Source: Nostoc paludosum FACHB-159 (GTDB lineage Bacteria > Cyanobacteriota > Cyanobacteriia > Cyanobacteriales > Nostocaceae). From it: 64,000 nucleotides of DNA. The notes under the pieces are model-generated. The model made no database searches, had not been told where the DNA came from, and saw nothing but the letters and a program-made list of their open reading frames with translations. This document shows, one piece after another, positions 53,709 through 62,835 of the stretch. Both the position numbers and the translations under genes were made by a program. Location: positions 1 through 64,000 of the forward strand of contig NZ_JACJTU010000020.1 of the NCBI RefSeq assembly GCF_014698835.1, in the 5' to 3' direction. Position 1 is the first letter of the stretch. Every line of letters starts with the position of its first letter.

Positions 53709-54632
53709 TTACTCGATTTCATCTAAAGGTAAAACATCGTGGAAGCGATTGTAGTCGATGTAGCGATGTCCATCGGGTGTTTCGTGGAAGATATCGACAA
53801 AGCGATTATTCCACAAAATTTCCTTAGCGCTATAGCTGTGACGGGCGTGGACGACCTGTGCAACTGTTTCATCAATGCCACTCAAAGAAATCATTAGCAT
53901 GGAATTTGTCTGTATTAGTAATTCTGCCGTCATCCCATATAAAGGACTAAACTCATCAATCACATGTACCACTGACCAGCTTAAGGAAAAGCTTGGTGTT
54001 TGGTTCCGCAGCAGTTTCAAATCGTAGATTCTACGCATAGCCTGACCTTCTGCGGTTACTTCGTCGCGCATCAAATATACTCGCATCTGCGCTTCCAAAA
54101 TCATGTTGCGGCGCTGATTAGCAGTGCGAAACATCAAAGTCGGCTTGGCATCATAAGGTGTAATCACCGCTACACGGCTAAACATCACGCGGGCGGTTGG
54201 TCGAGAGAATCGGGCAAACGCTAGTCCGGTCATCACAGCGATTCCCACTAAACCGATCATCGCTTCAATGGTAACAATAATATTGGCGTAAGTTGTTTTA
54301 GGATACATCGCACCGTAGCCGATGGATGCTAGGGTTTGGACGCTAAAGAAAAAAACATCTAAAAAAGAGCCGGGCCTAGCGTTGGCAATACAATCTCCTC
54401 CTAGTAAGTAAGCTACAGCGAATACAGCATTAATAGTTACATAAGATAGACAAATCAGTATTAAAAACCCAGGCCAGGGAATGGTAAGCAGCAGATGATA
54501 GGGATCGCGCCAGTAGGAATACCACACACCCATCCCCATAATCTCAAACTTTCCATCTCGAATCTGAATGTGAATACGTGGGAGCAAACGCTGTTGTTGC
54601 TTGCGTGAAAGTCGCTTGACTCGAAATTTCAT
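53709..54632 (-). CDS. KirBac-type inward-rectifier potassium channel
   Basis: 307 residues. A slide-helix region (DPYHLLLTIPWPGF) is followed by TM1 (about 54-76), the pore helix, the selectivity filter SIGYG (103-107, TIGYG in most relatives), and TM2 (about 118-140). Residues 145-300 form the cytoplasmic immunoglobulin-like Kir domain (RPTARVMFSRVAVI; AQMRVYLMRDE; WSVVHVIDEFSPLYGM). It conducts K+ across the plasma membrane. The Ser at the first filter position is a mild departure. Confidence 0.93.
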   Translation of the reverse strand: MKFRVKRLSRKQQQRLLPRIHIQIRDGKFEIMGMGVWYSYWRDPYHLLLTIPWPGFLILICLSYVTINAVFAVAYLLGGDCIANARPGSFLDVFFFSVQTLASIGYGAMYPKTTYANIIVTIEAMIGLVGIAVMTGLAFARFSRPTARVMFSRVAVITPYDAKPTLMFRTANQRRNMILEAQMRVYLMRDEVTAEGQAMRRIYDLKLLRNQTPSFSLSWSVVHVIDEFSPLYGMTAELLIQTNSMLMISLSGIDETVAQVVHARHSYSAKEILWNNRFVDIFHETPDGHRYIDYNRFHDVLPLDEIE

Positions 54633-54731
54633 CTGGGGTAGCCAAAAGAACGATAAGTAAGTATTATTACTAAAGTTGAAGAGCCGCTGTTTTCAGTTAC
54701 AGTGCAGTTGCAAAGTAACAACCTGGCTGTG

Positions 54732-55729
54732 ATGAACCGGAATTTCTGGATTACTGCTTTAATTGCTTTTATTAATTCCCTCAGTTTTAATTCCCATTAT
54801 CTATCTTTATGGCAAACAATTCGGCCTCAGCGATTTTCAGACGAGTTTGTTATTTTCGATTTATTCCATAGCTCAGTTTTTTGCAACTCCGGTGATTGGT
54901 AAACTTTCCAATTGCTTAGGACGCAAGCCTTTACTAATTATCAGTTTAGCTGTAAATGTGTTAGCTAACTTGATTGCTGGAACGGCGACAACAGCAGTTA
55001 TTCTTTTTATCGCCCGAATTTTAGATGAAATCACTGGCAAAAATGCTTCCGTAGCTCAAGCAATTATTTCAGATGTCACTATTCCTGAAAAGTGTGCCCA
55101 AGGGTTTGTAATTTATGGAGCAGCATTAGGATTAGGCTTTGTACTCAATCCAGTTACCAGCTTATTGGCATAGCAGATTTCTCTGGATTTTGGATTTATA
55201 GTTTCCAGTGCAGTGGCATTCGCAGCTTTATTAATCACAATCTTTTTACTACCAGAAACTCTGCCAACAAAAGCTGAGAAAGCACACAATATTTTTGATT
55301 TAGGTTTAGAAAATTTAATTAAAGGTTTAGCCATACCTAAAATTGGCGTACTTCTAATTATCAATTTTTGTATTGGCACAAATTTTACTATTTTTACCTA
55401 TGCATTTCAATCTTACTAGATTAATCTCTTGGGTCAAAATAGCCAGTTTTTAACACTCCTATTTTTAGTTGTCGAAGTGTTAGGTGTAATTATGTAAACT
55501 TGGGAAGTTTAAATTATCAAAAAGAAAATTAATGTAACTAGTATATTATTTTTAGGTCTATTTTGTGAAGCTTTTAATTTGTTTGAATGCCAGTTTTTCC
55601 TAACATTATTTATTTTGTAGCAGTCAGTATACTCTTTTCGCTATTCAATTCTTTAATTCAACCCACGACCGACACGTTAATTTCTTTGAATACAAAAGCA
55701 GAGGATTGAGGAACTGCAATGGGATTATA
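54732..55729 (+). pseudogene. Decayed MFS transporter
   Basis: The reading starts MNRNFWITALIAFINSLSF, shifts frame by +1 near 54790, and continues through VLIPIIYLYGKQFGLSDFQT and GKLSNCLGRKPLL. It then hits a TAG at 55171, resumes, stops again at 55417-55419 and shows further C-terminal fragments (SILFLGLFCEAFNLF; ILFSLFNSLIQPT; TKAEDQG lost to a stop) to about 55729. This matches a tetracycline-type MFS exporter broken by at least one frameshift and several nonsense changes. It is adjacent to the GC-rich block. Confidence 0.8.
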
Positions 55730-55742
55730 CGCCCACAATGTT

Positions 55743-56765
55743 TTAGCGATTTATGGCAAAATATTGGGCATCTTGAGGAGATTGTATTGAACTAGCAGTC
55801 TCCTTAACAGCTTCTCGCAACCGCTCCACATCGCGCATCGGTGGTGCGCCAAACAGCCGCTTGTACTCCCGATTGAAGTGGGAGGCATCGTCATAACCCA
55901 CATGGTAAGCAGCACTGGTAGCGTCAAGGTTTTCCCCCAGCATCAGACGGCGAGCCTCCTGGAGCCGCAGTTGCTTCTGGAACTGCAAGGGACTCATTGC
56001 AGTGACAGACTTGAAGTGATGGTGGAAGCCGGAGACACTCATTCCCAGCTCTCGCGCGATGCTTTCCATCTTGATCGGCTCCTTAAAATCTTTACGAAGT
56101 CGCTCGACGGCAAGAGCTATGTGGTGGGTGTAGCCACCCAGAACGGCAATATGACGAAGCCGCGCGCCTTGCTCTCCAATCAGGAGTCGGTAAATGATTT
56201 CCCGTGCGACCAGCGGCATCAGAACTCGCGCTTCGGCGGGCGTGTCCAACAGCCGAACGAGCCGGACAACGGCATCGAGCAGCGGCGCATCTAGTGGACT
56301 CACGTCGATCGCTTTGACATTGGCACGACTTTGGGATGCGGAATAGCCCGCCTCGACCATGACTGAACCGACCAGAGTGGAATCGAGATCGAGGCGGAGG
56401 TTCAGGCAAGGTTGAGCTTTGGAGGCTTCTAGAATTTGGCTCATAATCGGCAGTTCGACCGTCGCCAACAGATAATGTGCAGGGTCGTACTGATAGCGAT
56501 CGTTACCCAAAAGCACTTCTTTACTGCCCTGGGCGATTACACAAAAGGCTGGGATAGAGACAGCATGACAGGCTGACCTAGGTGAGGAGAATCGGTGAAG
56601 ATGTAAGCCCTTGAGCGGCTCGATCGCCCCATCATGAGGAATCGCCTGTGAGATGCGTTCAGCCAATTCGTCTCGGTTGGCTTGCACTCTGGAAGCCTCG
56701 CGTATTGCCTGCTGGTCGTTCATGAAATCGCGATCGGACTTTTCACTCGTTTTGGCAGCATTCAT
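55743..56765 (-). CDS. AraC family transcriptional regulator
   Basis: 340 residues from ATG 56765; ATG 56723 is an alternative. The N-terminal AraC_N-type cupin (about 60-200, HAVSIPAFCVIAQGSKEVLL) binds an effector. The C-terminal double helix-turn-helix (about 235-325) shows IARELGMSVSGFHHHFKSV and HVGYDDASHFNREYKRLFG. GC content and codon use are higher than in the flanks. It diverges from the SDR at 56940 and probably controls that operon. Family members often regulate short-chain dehydrogenase or aldo/keto reductase genes. Confidence 0.88.
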   Translation of the reverse strand: MNAAKTSEKSDRDFMNDQQAIREASRVQANRDELAERISQAIPHDGAIEPLKGLHLHRFSSPRSACHAVSIPAFCVIAQGSKEVLLGNDRYQYDPAHYLLATVELPIMSQILEASKAQPCLNLRLDLDSTLVGSVMVEAGYSASQSRANVKAIDVSPLDAPLLDAVVRLVRLLDTPAEARVLMPLVAREIIYRLLIGEQGARLRHIAVLGGYTHHIALAVERLRKDFKEPIKMESIARELGMSVSGFHHHFKSVTAMSPLQFQKQLRLQEARRLMLGENLDATSAAYHVGYDDASHFNREYKRLFGAPPMRDVERLREAVKETASSIQSPQDAQYFAINR

Positions 56766-56939
56766 TTCTAAGTTTGCAGAATTGTACAACGATCTTAGAC
56801 GATCGTCCTATTACTTGTTCTTCAGGATTCTTAGAATGAAGCATGAAAGAAGCATCATCAAATCTACGGGCAACACTTCACAAATTTGCACTGTTAGAAA
56901 AGTCCTACATTCAAAACAAAGGTTTTAAGGAGAAAAATA
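56766..56939. promoter_or_regulatory. Divergent promoter region between AraC regulator and SDR
   Basis: 174 bp. Contains the exact palindrome GACGATCGTC (56798-56807) and, on the minus strand, a TACAAT -10-like box about 15 nt before the AraC ATG. AAGGAG lies about 8 nt before the SDR GTG. Probable site of AraC-type control, by arrangement only. Confidence 0.4.
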
Positions 56940-57713
56940 GTGACGACGAACGAGAATGAAAACTACACAGGAAAAGTTGCGTTTGTGACTGGAGCAGCGA
57001 ACGGCATTGGTCGAGCTACGGCGCTGGCATTTGCCCGTGAGGGTGCTAATGTAGTGGTCGCCGACGTTTCAGAACAGGCCAATCAAGAAACGGCACAGAT
57101 GATTGAAGACCTCGGCGGACGAGCGCTTGCCGTCAAGTGCGATGTGACGCAAGCCGAGGACGTAAAGGCGGCTCTTTCCAAGACCATCGAGACCTTCGGG
57201 CGGCTGGACTTTGCCTTCAACAACGCCGGTGTGGAGCAGAAAAATACAGCAACAGCGGAAATCGATGAGGAAGAGTGGGATCGGATCGTAGACATCGACC
57301 TGCGCGGCGTTTTTCTGTGCATGAAGCATGAAATTCCGCTGCTACTCAAGCAAGGGGGCGGCGCGATCGTGAACACATCATCGGGTGCCGGGGTCATAGG
57401 CATCAAGGGTGGAGCCGCATACACCGCCGCAAAACACGGCGTAATCGGACTCACCAAGTCGGCGGCTCTCGACTATGCCTCCCACAACATCCGCGTCAAC
57501 GCCGTTGCCCCCGGTTACATTGACACACCGATGATGGATCGCTTCACTGGCGGCACTGCTGAAGGACGCAAGCAGGTAATCTCGGAGGAGCCAATCGGAC
57601 GGATGGGCCAGCCCGAAGAGATTGCCAATGCCGTTGTCTGGCTGTGTTCGGACGCGGCTGCCTTCATCGTCGGACACGCCTTGGTTGTCGATGGCGGTCA
57701 AACGGTGCAGTGA
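56940..57713 (+). CDS. Short-chain dehydrogenase/reductase (glucose/3-oxoacyl type)
   Basis: 257 residues starting at GTG with AAGGAG upstream. Classical SDR: TGAANGIGRATALAF, NNAGVEQ, NTSSGAGVIGIKGGAAYTAAK (Ser, Tyr and Lys in place), APGYIDTPMM and the C-terminal VVDGGQTVQ. NAD(P)-dependent oxidoreductase; substrate unknown. GC-rich relative to the rest of the window and without the HIP1 density typical here, consistent with horizontal transfer. Opposite an AraC regulator; followed by a hydrolase fragment and an alcohol dehydrogenase. Confidence 0.88.
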   Translation: MTTNENENYTGKVAFVTGAANGIGRATALAFAREGANVVVADVSEQANQETAQMIEDLGGRALAVKCDVTQAEDVKAALSKTIETFGRLDFAFNNAGVEQKNTATAEIDEEEWDRIVDIDLRGVFLCMKHEIPLLLKQGGGAIVNTSSGAGVIGIKGGAAYTAAKHGVIGLTKSAALDYASHNIRVNAVAPGYIDTPMMDRFTGGTAEGRKQVISEEPIGRMGQPEEIANAVVWLCSDAAAFIVGHALVVDGGQTVQ

Positions 57714-57720
57714 GTGGAGA

Positions 57721-57849
57721 TCCCGCGCTTCCCTGAAAAAGGAACTTTACATTGTTCCAGGGGCCGGGCACGTCGACCTTTATAACCGGGTGAACCTCAT
57801 CCCCTGGGACAAACTTCAGTCCTTCTTCACTCAGCATCTCAGCAAGTAA
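57721..57849 (+). pseudogene. C-terminal fragment of an alpha/beta hydrolase
   Basis: About 42 codons read KKELYIVPGAGHVDLYNRVN and then IPWDKLQSFFTQHL before a stop. This is the usual C-terminal end of a family of small alpha/beta hydrolases, including the catalytic-His segment AGHVDLY. The rest of the gene is missing; the fragment follows the SDR stop directly, in another frame. It suggests a deletion inside an acquired operon. Confidence 0.65.
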
Positions 57850-57921
57850 GCGAGGAACTGGCAAAAGCCACAGGTAGAAGAAAATAAGGCAAGCATTAGT
57901 TTTTTACAAGGAGATTGTTTG

Positions 57922-58962
57922 ATGAAAGCAACTGTTTACTATGCCCCTGGTGATGTTCGGGTTGAGAATGTTCCCGATCCCACAATTCAACAGCCCACAG
58001 ATGCCATTGTTCGGATTACTCACGCCTGCGTTTGCGGATCTGACCTCTGGTTCTATCGGGGTGAAGAAGAGTGGCAACCAGGCTGGCGAACAGGACACGA
58101 ATGGATGGGAATTGTAGAAGAAGTTGGCTCTGATGTTCGCACGTTGAAGAAGGGCGATCGCGTCCTCGCTCCCTTTGCCTTTTCCGATGGCAGCTGTGAA
58201 TTCTGCCATAAAGGAATTCAAACCTCTTGCGTACATGGTGGTTTTTGGGAGGGAAGCACAAACGATGGTGGACAAGCCCAAGCCATCCGTTCGCCCTTGG
58301 CGGATGGCACATTAGTCGTCATTCCGAAAGCCGTTGAGAATGATGATGACCTCCTCACCGCCATTCTGCCGCTTACCGATGTGATGTCTACCGGACATCA
58401 TGCTGCCATCTCAGCGGGTGTCCGCACAGGTAGCACAGTTGCAGTCATTGGCGATGGGGCTGTGGGTCTGTGTGGCGTGCTTGCCGCCAAACGACTGGGT
58501 GCTGAACGCATTATCATCTTGGGACGGCACGAATCGCGGCTAGAGATTGCACGACGGGTTGGTGCCACGGATGTTGTCAGCAGTCGAGGTGAGGAAGCGA
58601 TCGCCGCTGTGCAAGAGATGACCCAGGGTGGCGCAGAGTCGGTACTTGAATGTGTGGGCAGTGAGTCTGCAATGGCAACAGCCATCGGCATTGCGCGTCC
58701 CGGTGGAGCGATCGGGTATGTTGGCGTGCCGCACGGTAGCGGCCATAGTTTCAATCTGGGTCGTTTATTTATGAATAACATCACATTGCGAGGCGGTGCA
58801 GCACCCGCCCGTACTTACATTCCAGAACTGCTAACCGATACTGTGGCAGGTAAACTCGATGCCTCTGCTGTTCTCGATTTAACCGTCGATCTCGACAGTG
58901 TTCCCAGAGGGTATGCCGCAATGGATAGTCGGGAAGCAATCAAAGTCATGGTACGCCCTTAA
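57922..58962 (+). CDS. Zinc-dependent alcohol dehydrogenase family protein
   Basis: 346 residues from ATG 57922 with AAGGAG about 9 nt upstream. Medium-chain dehydrogenase: catalytic zinc residues in THACVCGSD and TGHEWMG, a structural-zinc-like lobe GSCEFCHKGIQTSC, and the nucleotide-binding VAVIGDGAVGLCGVLAAKRLG. Oxidises or reduces an alcohol/aldehyde with NAD(P). Two HIP1 sites occur within the gene, unlike the preceding SDR, so it may have been resident longer or come from another cyanobacterium. Likely co-regulated with the SDR. Confidence 0.9.
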   Translation: MKATVYYAPGDVRVENVPDPTIQQPTDAIVRITHACVCGSDLWFYRGEEEWQPGWRTGHEWMGIVEEVGSDVRTLKKGDRVLAPFAFSDGSCEFCHKGIQTSCVHGGFWEGSTNDGGQAQAIRSPLADGTLVVIPKAVENDDDLLTAILPLTDVMSTGHHAAISAGVRTGSTVAVIGDGAVGLCGVLAAKRLGAERIIILGRHESRLEIARRVGATDVVSSRGEEAIAAVQEMTQGGAESVLECVGSESAMATAIGIARPGGAIGYVGVPHGSGHSFNLGRLFMNNITLRGGAAPARTYIPELLTDTVAGKLDASAVLDLTVDLDSVPRGYAAMDSREAIKVMVRP

Positions 58963-59089
58963 AGAACCTGACTCACCAGATCCGGAGGGGTTAGGAAGCA
59001 ATAATGAGATCTTCTTGTCGCAAAAAGATACACGCCTCAGAGGAATTTATAGAATCCAGAATAGCAGCCCTAAATTATGGGCAAAAAAA

Positions 59090-59112
59090 TAGGGCGTGCA
59101 ATGCTCGCCCTA
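59090..59112. repeat. TAGGGCG palindrome
   Basis: TAGGGCG-TGCAATG-CTCGCCCTA, an interspersed hairpin between the ADH gene and the convergent DUF2382 gene. Confidence 0.6.
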
Positions 59113-59220
59113 CTGATTTATCTGCTAGAAACTTATTTACAACAGATTTCAAGTTGCTGAAGTACACAAGATTAGCCTTAGTAGTTTTCAAATCTGTTTT
59201 ACTTCTAAATTCTGTTGTAT

Positions 59221-60138
59221 TTATTCAGGCTTTGGTTGCTGACCTTTGGAACAGCGGTCAAACCACTCCTGGTATTTTTTTTGATGCGATTCATCTGCAA
59301 CAGAAATTGCTACTCGCACCTTATTGCATCCGTGATTTTTCTCTAGGGCGATCGCATTCAATAATAAACTAGCAATTTTAGGTGAAGTAAATTCCCCGTT
59401 GACTGTTAAGCCACCGTCAAAGTGTGTAAGTTCGAGTGTTTCTACTTCATTCAACTCCAGCCCAGAAATTTCACCTCCGCTTAAATCAATTTCTGCAAGT
59501 TGCTTGTGTTCTGGACTGACTTGTTCGACGATTAATTTCTCACGGCGTACAGGAACTTGTACCATCCGGGTTTCGATTTCTTTGCGAACAACTACTTCAC
59601 CTACTTTATGCTTGTTGCTTTCAACAACTAGCCGTTCTTCTAGTAAACGAATAATCTTTTCTTCACTAACGTCTTCTAATTCTGCTGGCTCAACAGAGTT
59701 ATTTGTAGTTTGATTATAAGCTAGTTCTTTAGTTGAGTTTTGTGATAGTTCGGATTTGCGTAGGCTCAGCCCGTCGTAGACATCGCCTGGTGTTTCTGCT
59801 TCTAAATATTCCGGCATATACTCTATTTCTGATTTATCTAAGTCTATGAAAACAGATTTATTCGGATTGTCGATTTTTTTGACTCTCTGGCTCTGCACCC
59901 AGAATAAAGAAGCATGTTTATCGGTTAAATGCTGATTAGATACGAGAATTTGTTCATTCACTCGGTTAGATATAACTAAGTTTAACCGATGATTACTATC
60001 TACAATCAAATCCTGAACCTTTCCTACTAGCTCACCTTGACTATCAAACACAACAAAATTTTTCACCTTGTGTTTTAAATTTGCTAGTAAGGTGTTAGTG
60101 TGACTATTTGAGCTTACCTGTCCAATGCTTCTTACCAT
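59221..60138 (-). CDS. DUF2382 (YsnF/AvaK) protein with PRC-barrel-like N-terminus, paralogue 1
   Basis: 305 residues. The N-terminal part (about 25-100, VVFDSQGELVGKVQDLIVDS) resembles a PRC barrel. Residues about 155-215 form the DUF2382 core (IRLLEERLVVESNKHKVGEV; VQVPVRREKLIVEQV). A unique C-terminal extension (about 220-305) ends in a charged segment. Most divergent of the three tandem paralogues. AvaK is known as an akinete-associated protein; YsnF is a stress protein; biochemical function unknown. Confidence 0.8.
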   Translation of the reverse strand: MVRSIGQVSSNSHTNTLLANLKHKVKNFVVFDSQGELVGKVQDLIVDSNHRLNLVISNRVNEQILVSNQHLTDKHASLFWVQSQRVKKIDNPNKSVFIDLDKSEIEYMPEYLEAETPGDVYDGLSLRKSELSQNSTKELAYNQTTNNSVEPAELEDVSEEKIIRLLEERLVVESNKHKVGEVVVRKEIETRMVQVPVRREKLIVEQVSPEHKQLAEIDLSGGEISGLELNEVETLELTHFDGGLTVNGEFTSPKIASLLLNAIALEKNHGCNKVRVAISVADESHQKKYQEWFDRCSKGQQPKPE

Positions 60139-60149
60139 CGGTTAGCTAT

Positions 60150-60232
60150 TAGTAAAAGGGACTGAGTACTGGGGGGTGGGTATTGGGGACTGGGTATTAG
60201 GAAACAGTCCCTATTTCCCAGTCCCTATTTTC
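60150..60232. repeat. GGGACTG/CAGTCCC repeat block
   Basis: GGGACTGAGTACTGGGGGGT, TATTGGGGACTGGGTATTAG and the complementary CAGTCCCTATTTCCCAGTCC. A hairpin-forming block between paralogues 1 and 2. Confidence 0.7.
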
Positions 60233-60234
60233 CC

Positions 60235-61146
60235 TTAGCGTTCTTCAATGGGAAGGTTAGGAGCATTTACGTCTAATTCTTCACGGCGTACAGTTTCTTG
60301 AGCTTGAACTGTTTCTTGATCTACGACTTTTCTAACTCTAACTTCTTCCCGCAAAACTGCTTCTTTGCGAATTTCAGGAGTTTCTTCATGGAGTTCAACA
60401 CGAGCAAATTCGCCTTCACGGAAGTCTGCTTCACGTGCAGAAACAGCTCTACCTGCATCGGTTGGAGTTACACGTTCAATCACAATTCGCTCTTTTTCAA
60501 TTGGTACTGAGACTCGTGCAGTGTCGGTTTCAACGTGTTTACCAATTGTTACTTCTCCAGTTTTACGGCGTTGTTTGCCGGCGATTAGTCGTTCTTCATA
60601 CAATCTCAAAGTTTGGTGATCTTGTTCGTTTAAATTGTATAAAGAAGGCTCATGTTCGTATTTGTAACTATCGCGGTTGTAAGTAGGAGTAGAATAGGTC
60701 GTATCTAATGGCGCTGGTGCTGCTGTTCCTTGTAGAGATGTTGATGATTCGAGAGGTGTTGACGCTTCTACTGGAGTGGTGTATTGTCCGGGCTGGCGAT
60801 ATACTCCACGTACCCGTTCTTCGTAATCGTAGTCAAGGGCCAGGCGTTCGTTGAACTCAGGTAGATCTTCTGCTTGCTCTCTAGTCAAGCCAATGGTGTA
60901 AACGCGATCGCTATTATAGTCAATACGAGCGCGACCAATTGGTAGTAATACTTTTTTACCAAAAATCCAGAAACCTAAGTCAACAACTAGATAACGGATA
61001 TGGCCATCTTCGTCAACTAAAACATCGTTGATAGTACCAATTTTTTCATCAGTTCCTTGTGTATAGACACCAAGTCCCTTAATATCATGACCATCAAAAC
61101 TATCGCGATAGTTAGGTTCAAAATCTTCTAACTTGTAAAGAACCAT
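60235..61146 (-). CDS. PRC-barrel/DUF2382 (YsnF/AvaK) protein, paralogue 2
   Basis: 303 residues from ATG 61146; the longer frame adds five residues from TTG or similar. N-terminal PRC barrel (about 20-90, GTINDVLVDEDGHIRYLVVD). A Thr/Pro/Ser linker (about 120-160) leads to DUF2382 (about 175-295: LRLYEERLIAGKQRRKTGEV, VSVPIEKERIVIERV, EEVRVRKVVDQETVQ). Highly charged and probably heat-stable. Closest to paralogue 3, so the pair arose by tandem duplication. Confidence 0.87.
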   Translation of the reverse strand: MVLYKLEDFEPNYRDSFDGHDIKGLGVYTQGTDEKIGTINDVLVDEDGHIRYLVVDLGFWIFGKKVLLPIGRARIDYNSDRVYTIGLTREQAEDLPEFNERLALDYDYEERVRGVYRQPGQYTTPVEASTPLESSTSLQGTAAPAPLDTTYSTPTYNRDSYKYEHEPSLYNLNEQDHQTLRLYEERLIAGKQRRKTGEVTIGKHVETDTARVSVPIEKERIVIERVTPTDAGRAVSAREADFREGEFARVELHEETPEIRKEAVLREEVRVRKVVDQETVQAQETVRREELDVNAPNLPIEER

Positions 61147-61565
61147 TCTATTTAGCCTCAAAAAATTTATTTACATTTACTTGTTACTAAGGTAGACATT
61201 TATTTACTCTTTCGCCTCCTTCTGTCGAAAGAAATTATTTAATAAACAATTATCCAAAGTTGTAGGATTTCCTAAATAGTTTTTAATTAAATTTATAAAA
61301 ATTTAAATTCAAATGCAGGCAAAGTTAATTTTTATCTTTGCCTGCTATAATTTATAAATTTACAGCAAAATTCCAGACTAAAACAGATTTTATCTCTAAC
61401 TATCAGAGCTACTTTGCCTAATTCACCAACATAAATAGTTAACAGTTAGTAGATGTATTTTTAACTGATACAGCAATTTGCAGGTAAATGAGATATACAT
61501 CTAAAAATGATAAATTTTGCCGTTATCTATCTCATTTAAATCAAATGTGCTGTAACTGTTAACTA
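61147..61565. other. Intergenic region between AvaK-type paralogues
   Basis: About 420 bp, AT-rich. AAAGTTAATTTTTATCTTTG is flanked by GCAGGCAAAG (61315-61321 region) and CTTTGCCTGC (61337-61346), a hairpin that could terminate paralogue 3 transcription on the minus strand or serve as a leader element. No gene. Confidence 0.4.
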
Positions 61566-62402
61566 TTAAACAGTTTCATGTCTTATCTCATCGGTTTCCT
61601 GCACGTGTAACTCGCCGGCAGTATCAACATTTAACTCTTCTCGACGAATCGTGTCTTGTGCTTCCACAGTGTCGCGTTCTATTACTTTCTTAACTCGAAC
61701 TTCTTCCCGCACAAAGGCTTCTTTACGTATTTCGGGCGTTTCTTCGTAAACTTCTATCCGTGCTACTTCCCCTTCTTGAAATTTAAGTTCGTTCGTATCA
61801 ACGGTTCCTGCTTCAGTGGGTACAACTCGTTCAATCAGAACTCGTTCTTTTTGAATAGGTACTGTGACACGTGCGGTTTCAGTTTCAATATGCTTACCTA
61901 CAGCTACTTCCCCAGTTTTGACCCGATGTTTGTTAGCAATTAATCGTTCTTCATAGAGCCTAAAAGTTTGATTATATTGCTCGTTCAACTCGTATAAAGC
62001 TGGTTCTTTTTGGTAATTGTATGTCTCATTATAAGCTACGGTACTGGTTGAAGGACGAAATACACTACGTACTTTTTCTTCGTAATCGCTATCAATATTT
62101 TCGATTTCTTGATGATCGGGTAACCTTTCTATTTGCTCTCTGCTCAATCCATCAACATGGACTGTTCGTGCCGGATAATTGATACGGGCAAGACCAACTG
62201 GTAGTAAGATTTTTTTATTAACAGAATCTAGGTTGGTGTCAACAATTAAATAGCGAAAACGACCATCATCGTCAACTAAAACATCAACAACTAAGCCAAC
62301 TCTCTGTCCCCCTTCGGTATAAACATCAAGTGCTTTTACATCATCTCCGCCAAAAGTTTCTCGATAATTTGGATCGAAATGTTCAAGTTTGTGAAGAGGC
62401 AT
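61566..62402 (-). CDS. PRC-barrel/DUF2382 (YsnF/AvaK) protein, paralogue 3
   Basis: 278 residues. PRC barrel (about 15-85, VGLVVDVLVDDDGRFRYLIV) and DUF2382 (about 145-260: FRLYEERLIANKHRVKTGEV; VTVPIQKERVLIERVVPTEA; EEVRVKKVIERDTVEAQDTI). The shared C-terminal motif RREELNVD also occurs in paralogue 2. Lacks the Pro/Thr linker of paralogue 2. First gene of a three-gene same-strand array; spacing of hundreds of base pairs suggests separate promoters. Confidence 0.88.
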   Translation of the reverse strand: MPLHKLEHFDPNYRETFGGDDVKALDVYTEGGQRVGLVVDVLVDDDGRFRYLIVDTNLDSVNKKILLPVGLARINYPARTVHVDGLSREQIERLPDHQEIENIDSDYEEKVRSVFRPSTSTVAYNETYNYQKEPALYELNEQYNQTFRLYEERLIANKHRVKTGEVAVGKHIETETARVTVPIQKERVLIERVVPTEAGTVDTNELKFQEGEVARIEVYEETPEIRKEAFVREEVRVKKVIERDTVEAQDTIRREELNVDTAGELHVQETDEIRHETV

Positions 62403-62835
62403 ATGCTGTTTCCAAGTTTTCTGTAATCTTTATTAACTAGTATAAAAAATACTAGAGTCAATCTCCTCCTGCTGGCGACTGAATTAAATGAAGACATTTC
62501 AGGGTCTATAGCTCATACTTTATGATGGTAAGATTCAATTTGAAGACTATCGATCATCAATAGAGATAGAACTAAAGTTATAATCAAAGCGTTAGAGACC
62601 AGACTTATTGAAGAAGTCGGCTATCTTTTTCATAGAAAATTGTTGATGATTGATATGTAGTAGGGAACAGGTTGAGGCAATAGGCAACAGGGAAATTCCC
62701 TTGGTGGGGGTTTAACGATTAGTTTATGTCTTAACCTAGCTGATAACTGCTATATAATTTCTTAGCTGATTTAATTGTAAGATTATTTACATTAAAAATT
62801 ACTTTGTTCAGCCCAAGGTAGGATTATTGTCAGTT
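62403..62835. other. Intergenic region with MITE-like element
   Basis: About 430 bp between the AvaK-type array and nnr. No gene; the central part is the family B element at 62655-62754. Confidence 0.5.
62655..62754. mobile_element. MITE-like element, family B, copy 2
   Basis: TATGTAGTAGGGAACAGG at the left, GGCAATAGGCAACAGGG, GGGGTTTAACGA, AGTTTATGTCTTAA, and CTGCTATATA at the right. Co-linear with the copy at 43908-44013; its left end has decayed. Confidence 0.5.

Noticed and set aside
57083-58784. Long minus-strand frames opposite SDR and ADH (up to 128 codons)
   Set aside because: Antisense shadows caused by GC-rich codon structure; the plus-strand genes carry clear motifs.
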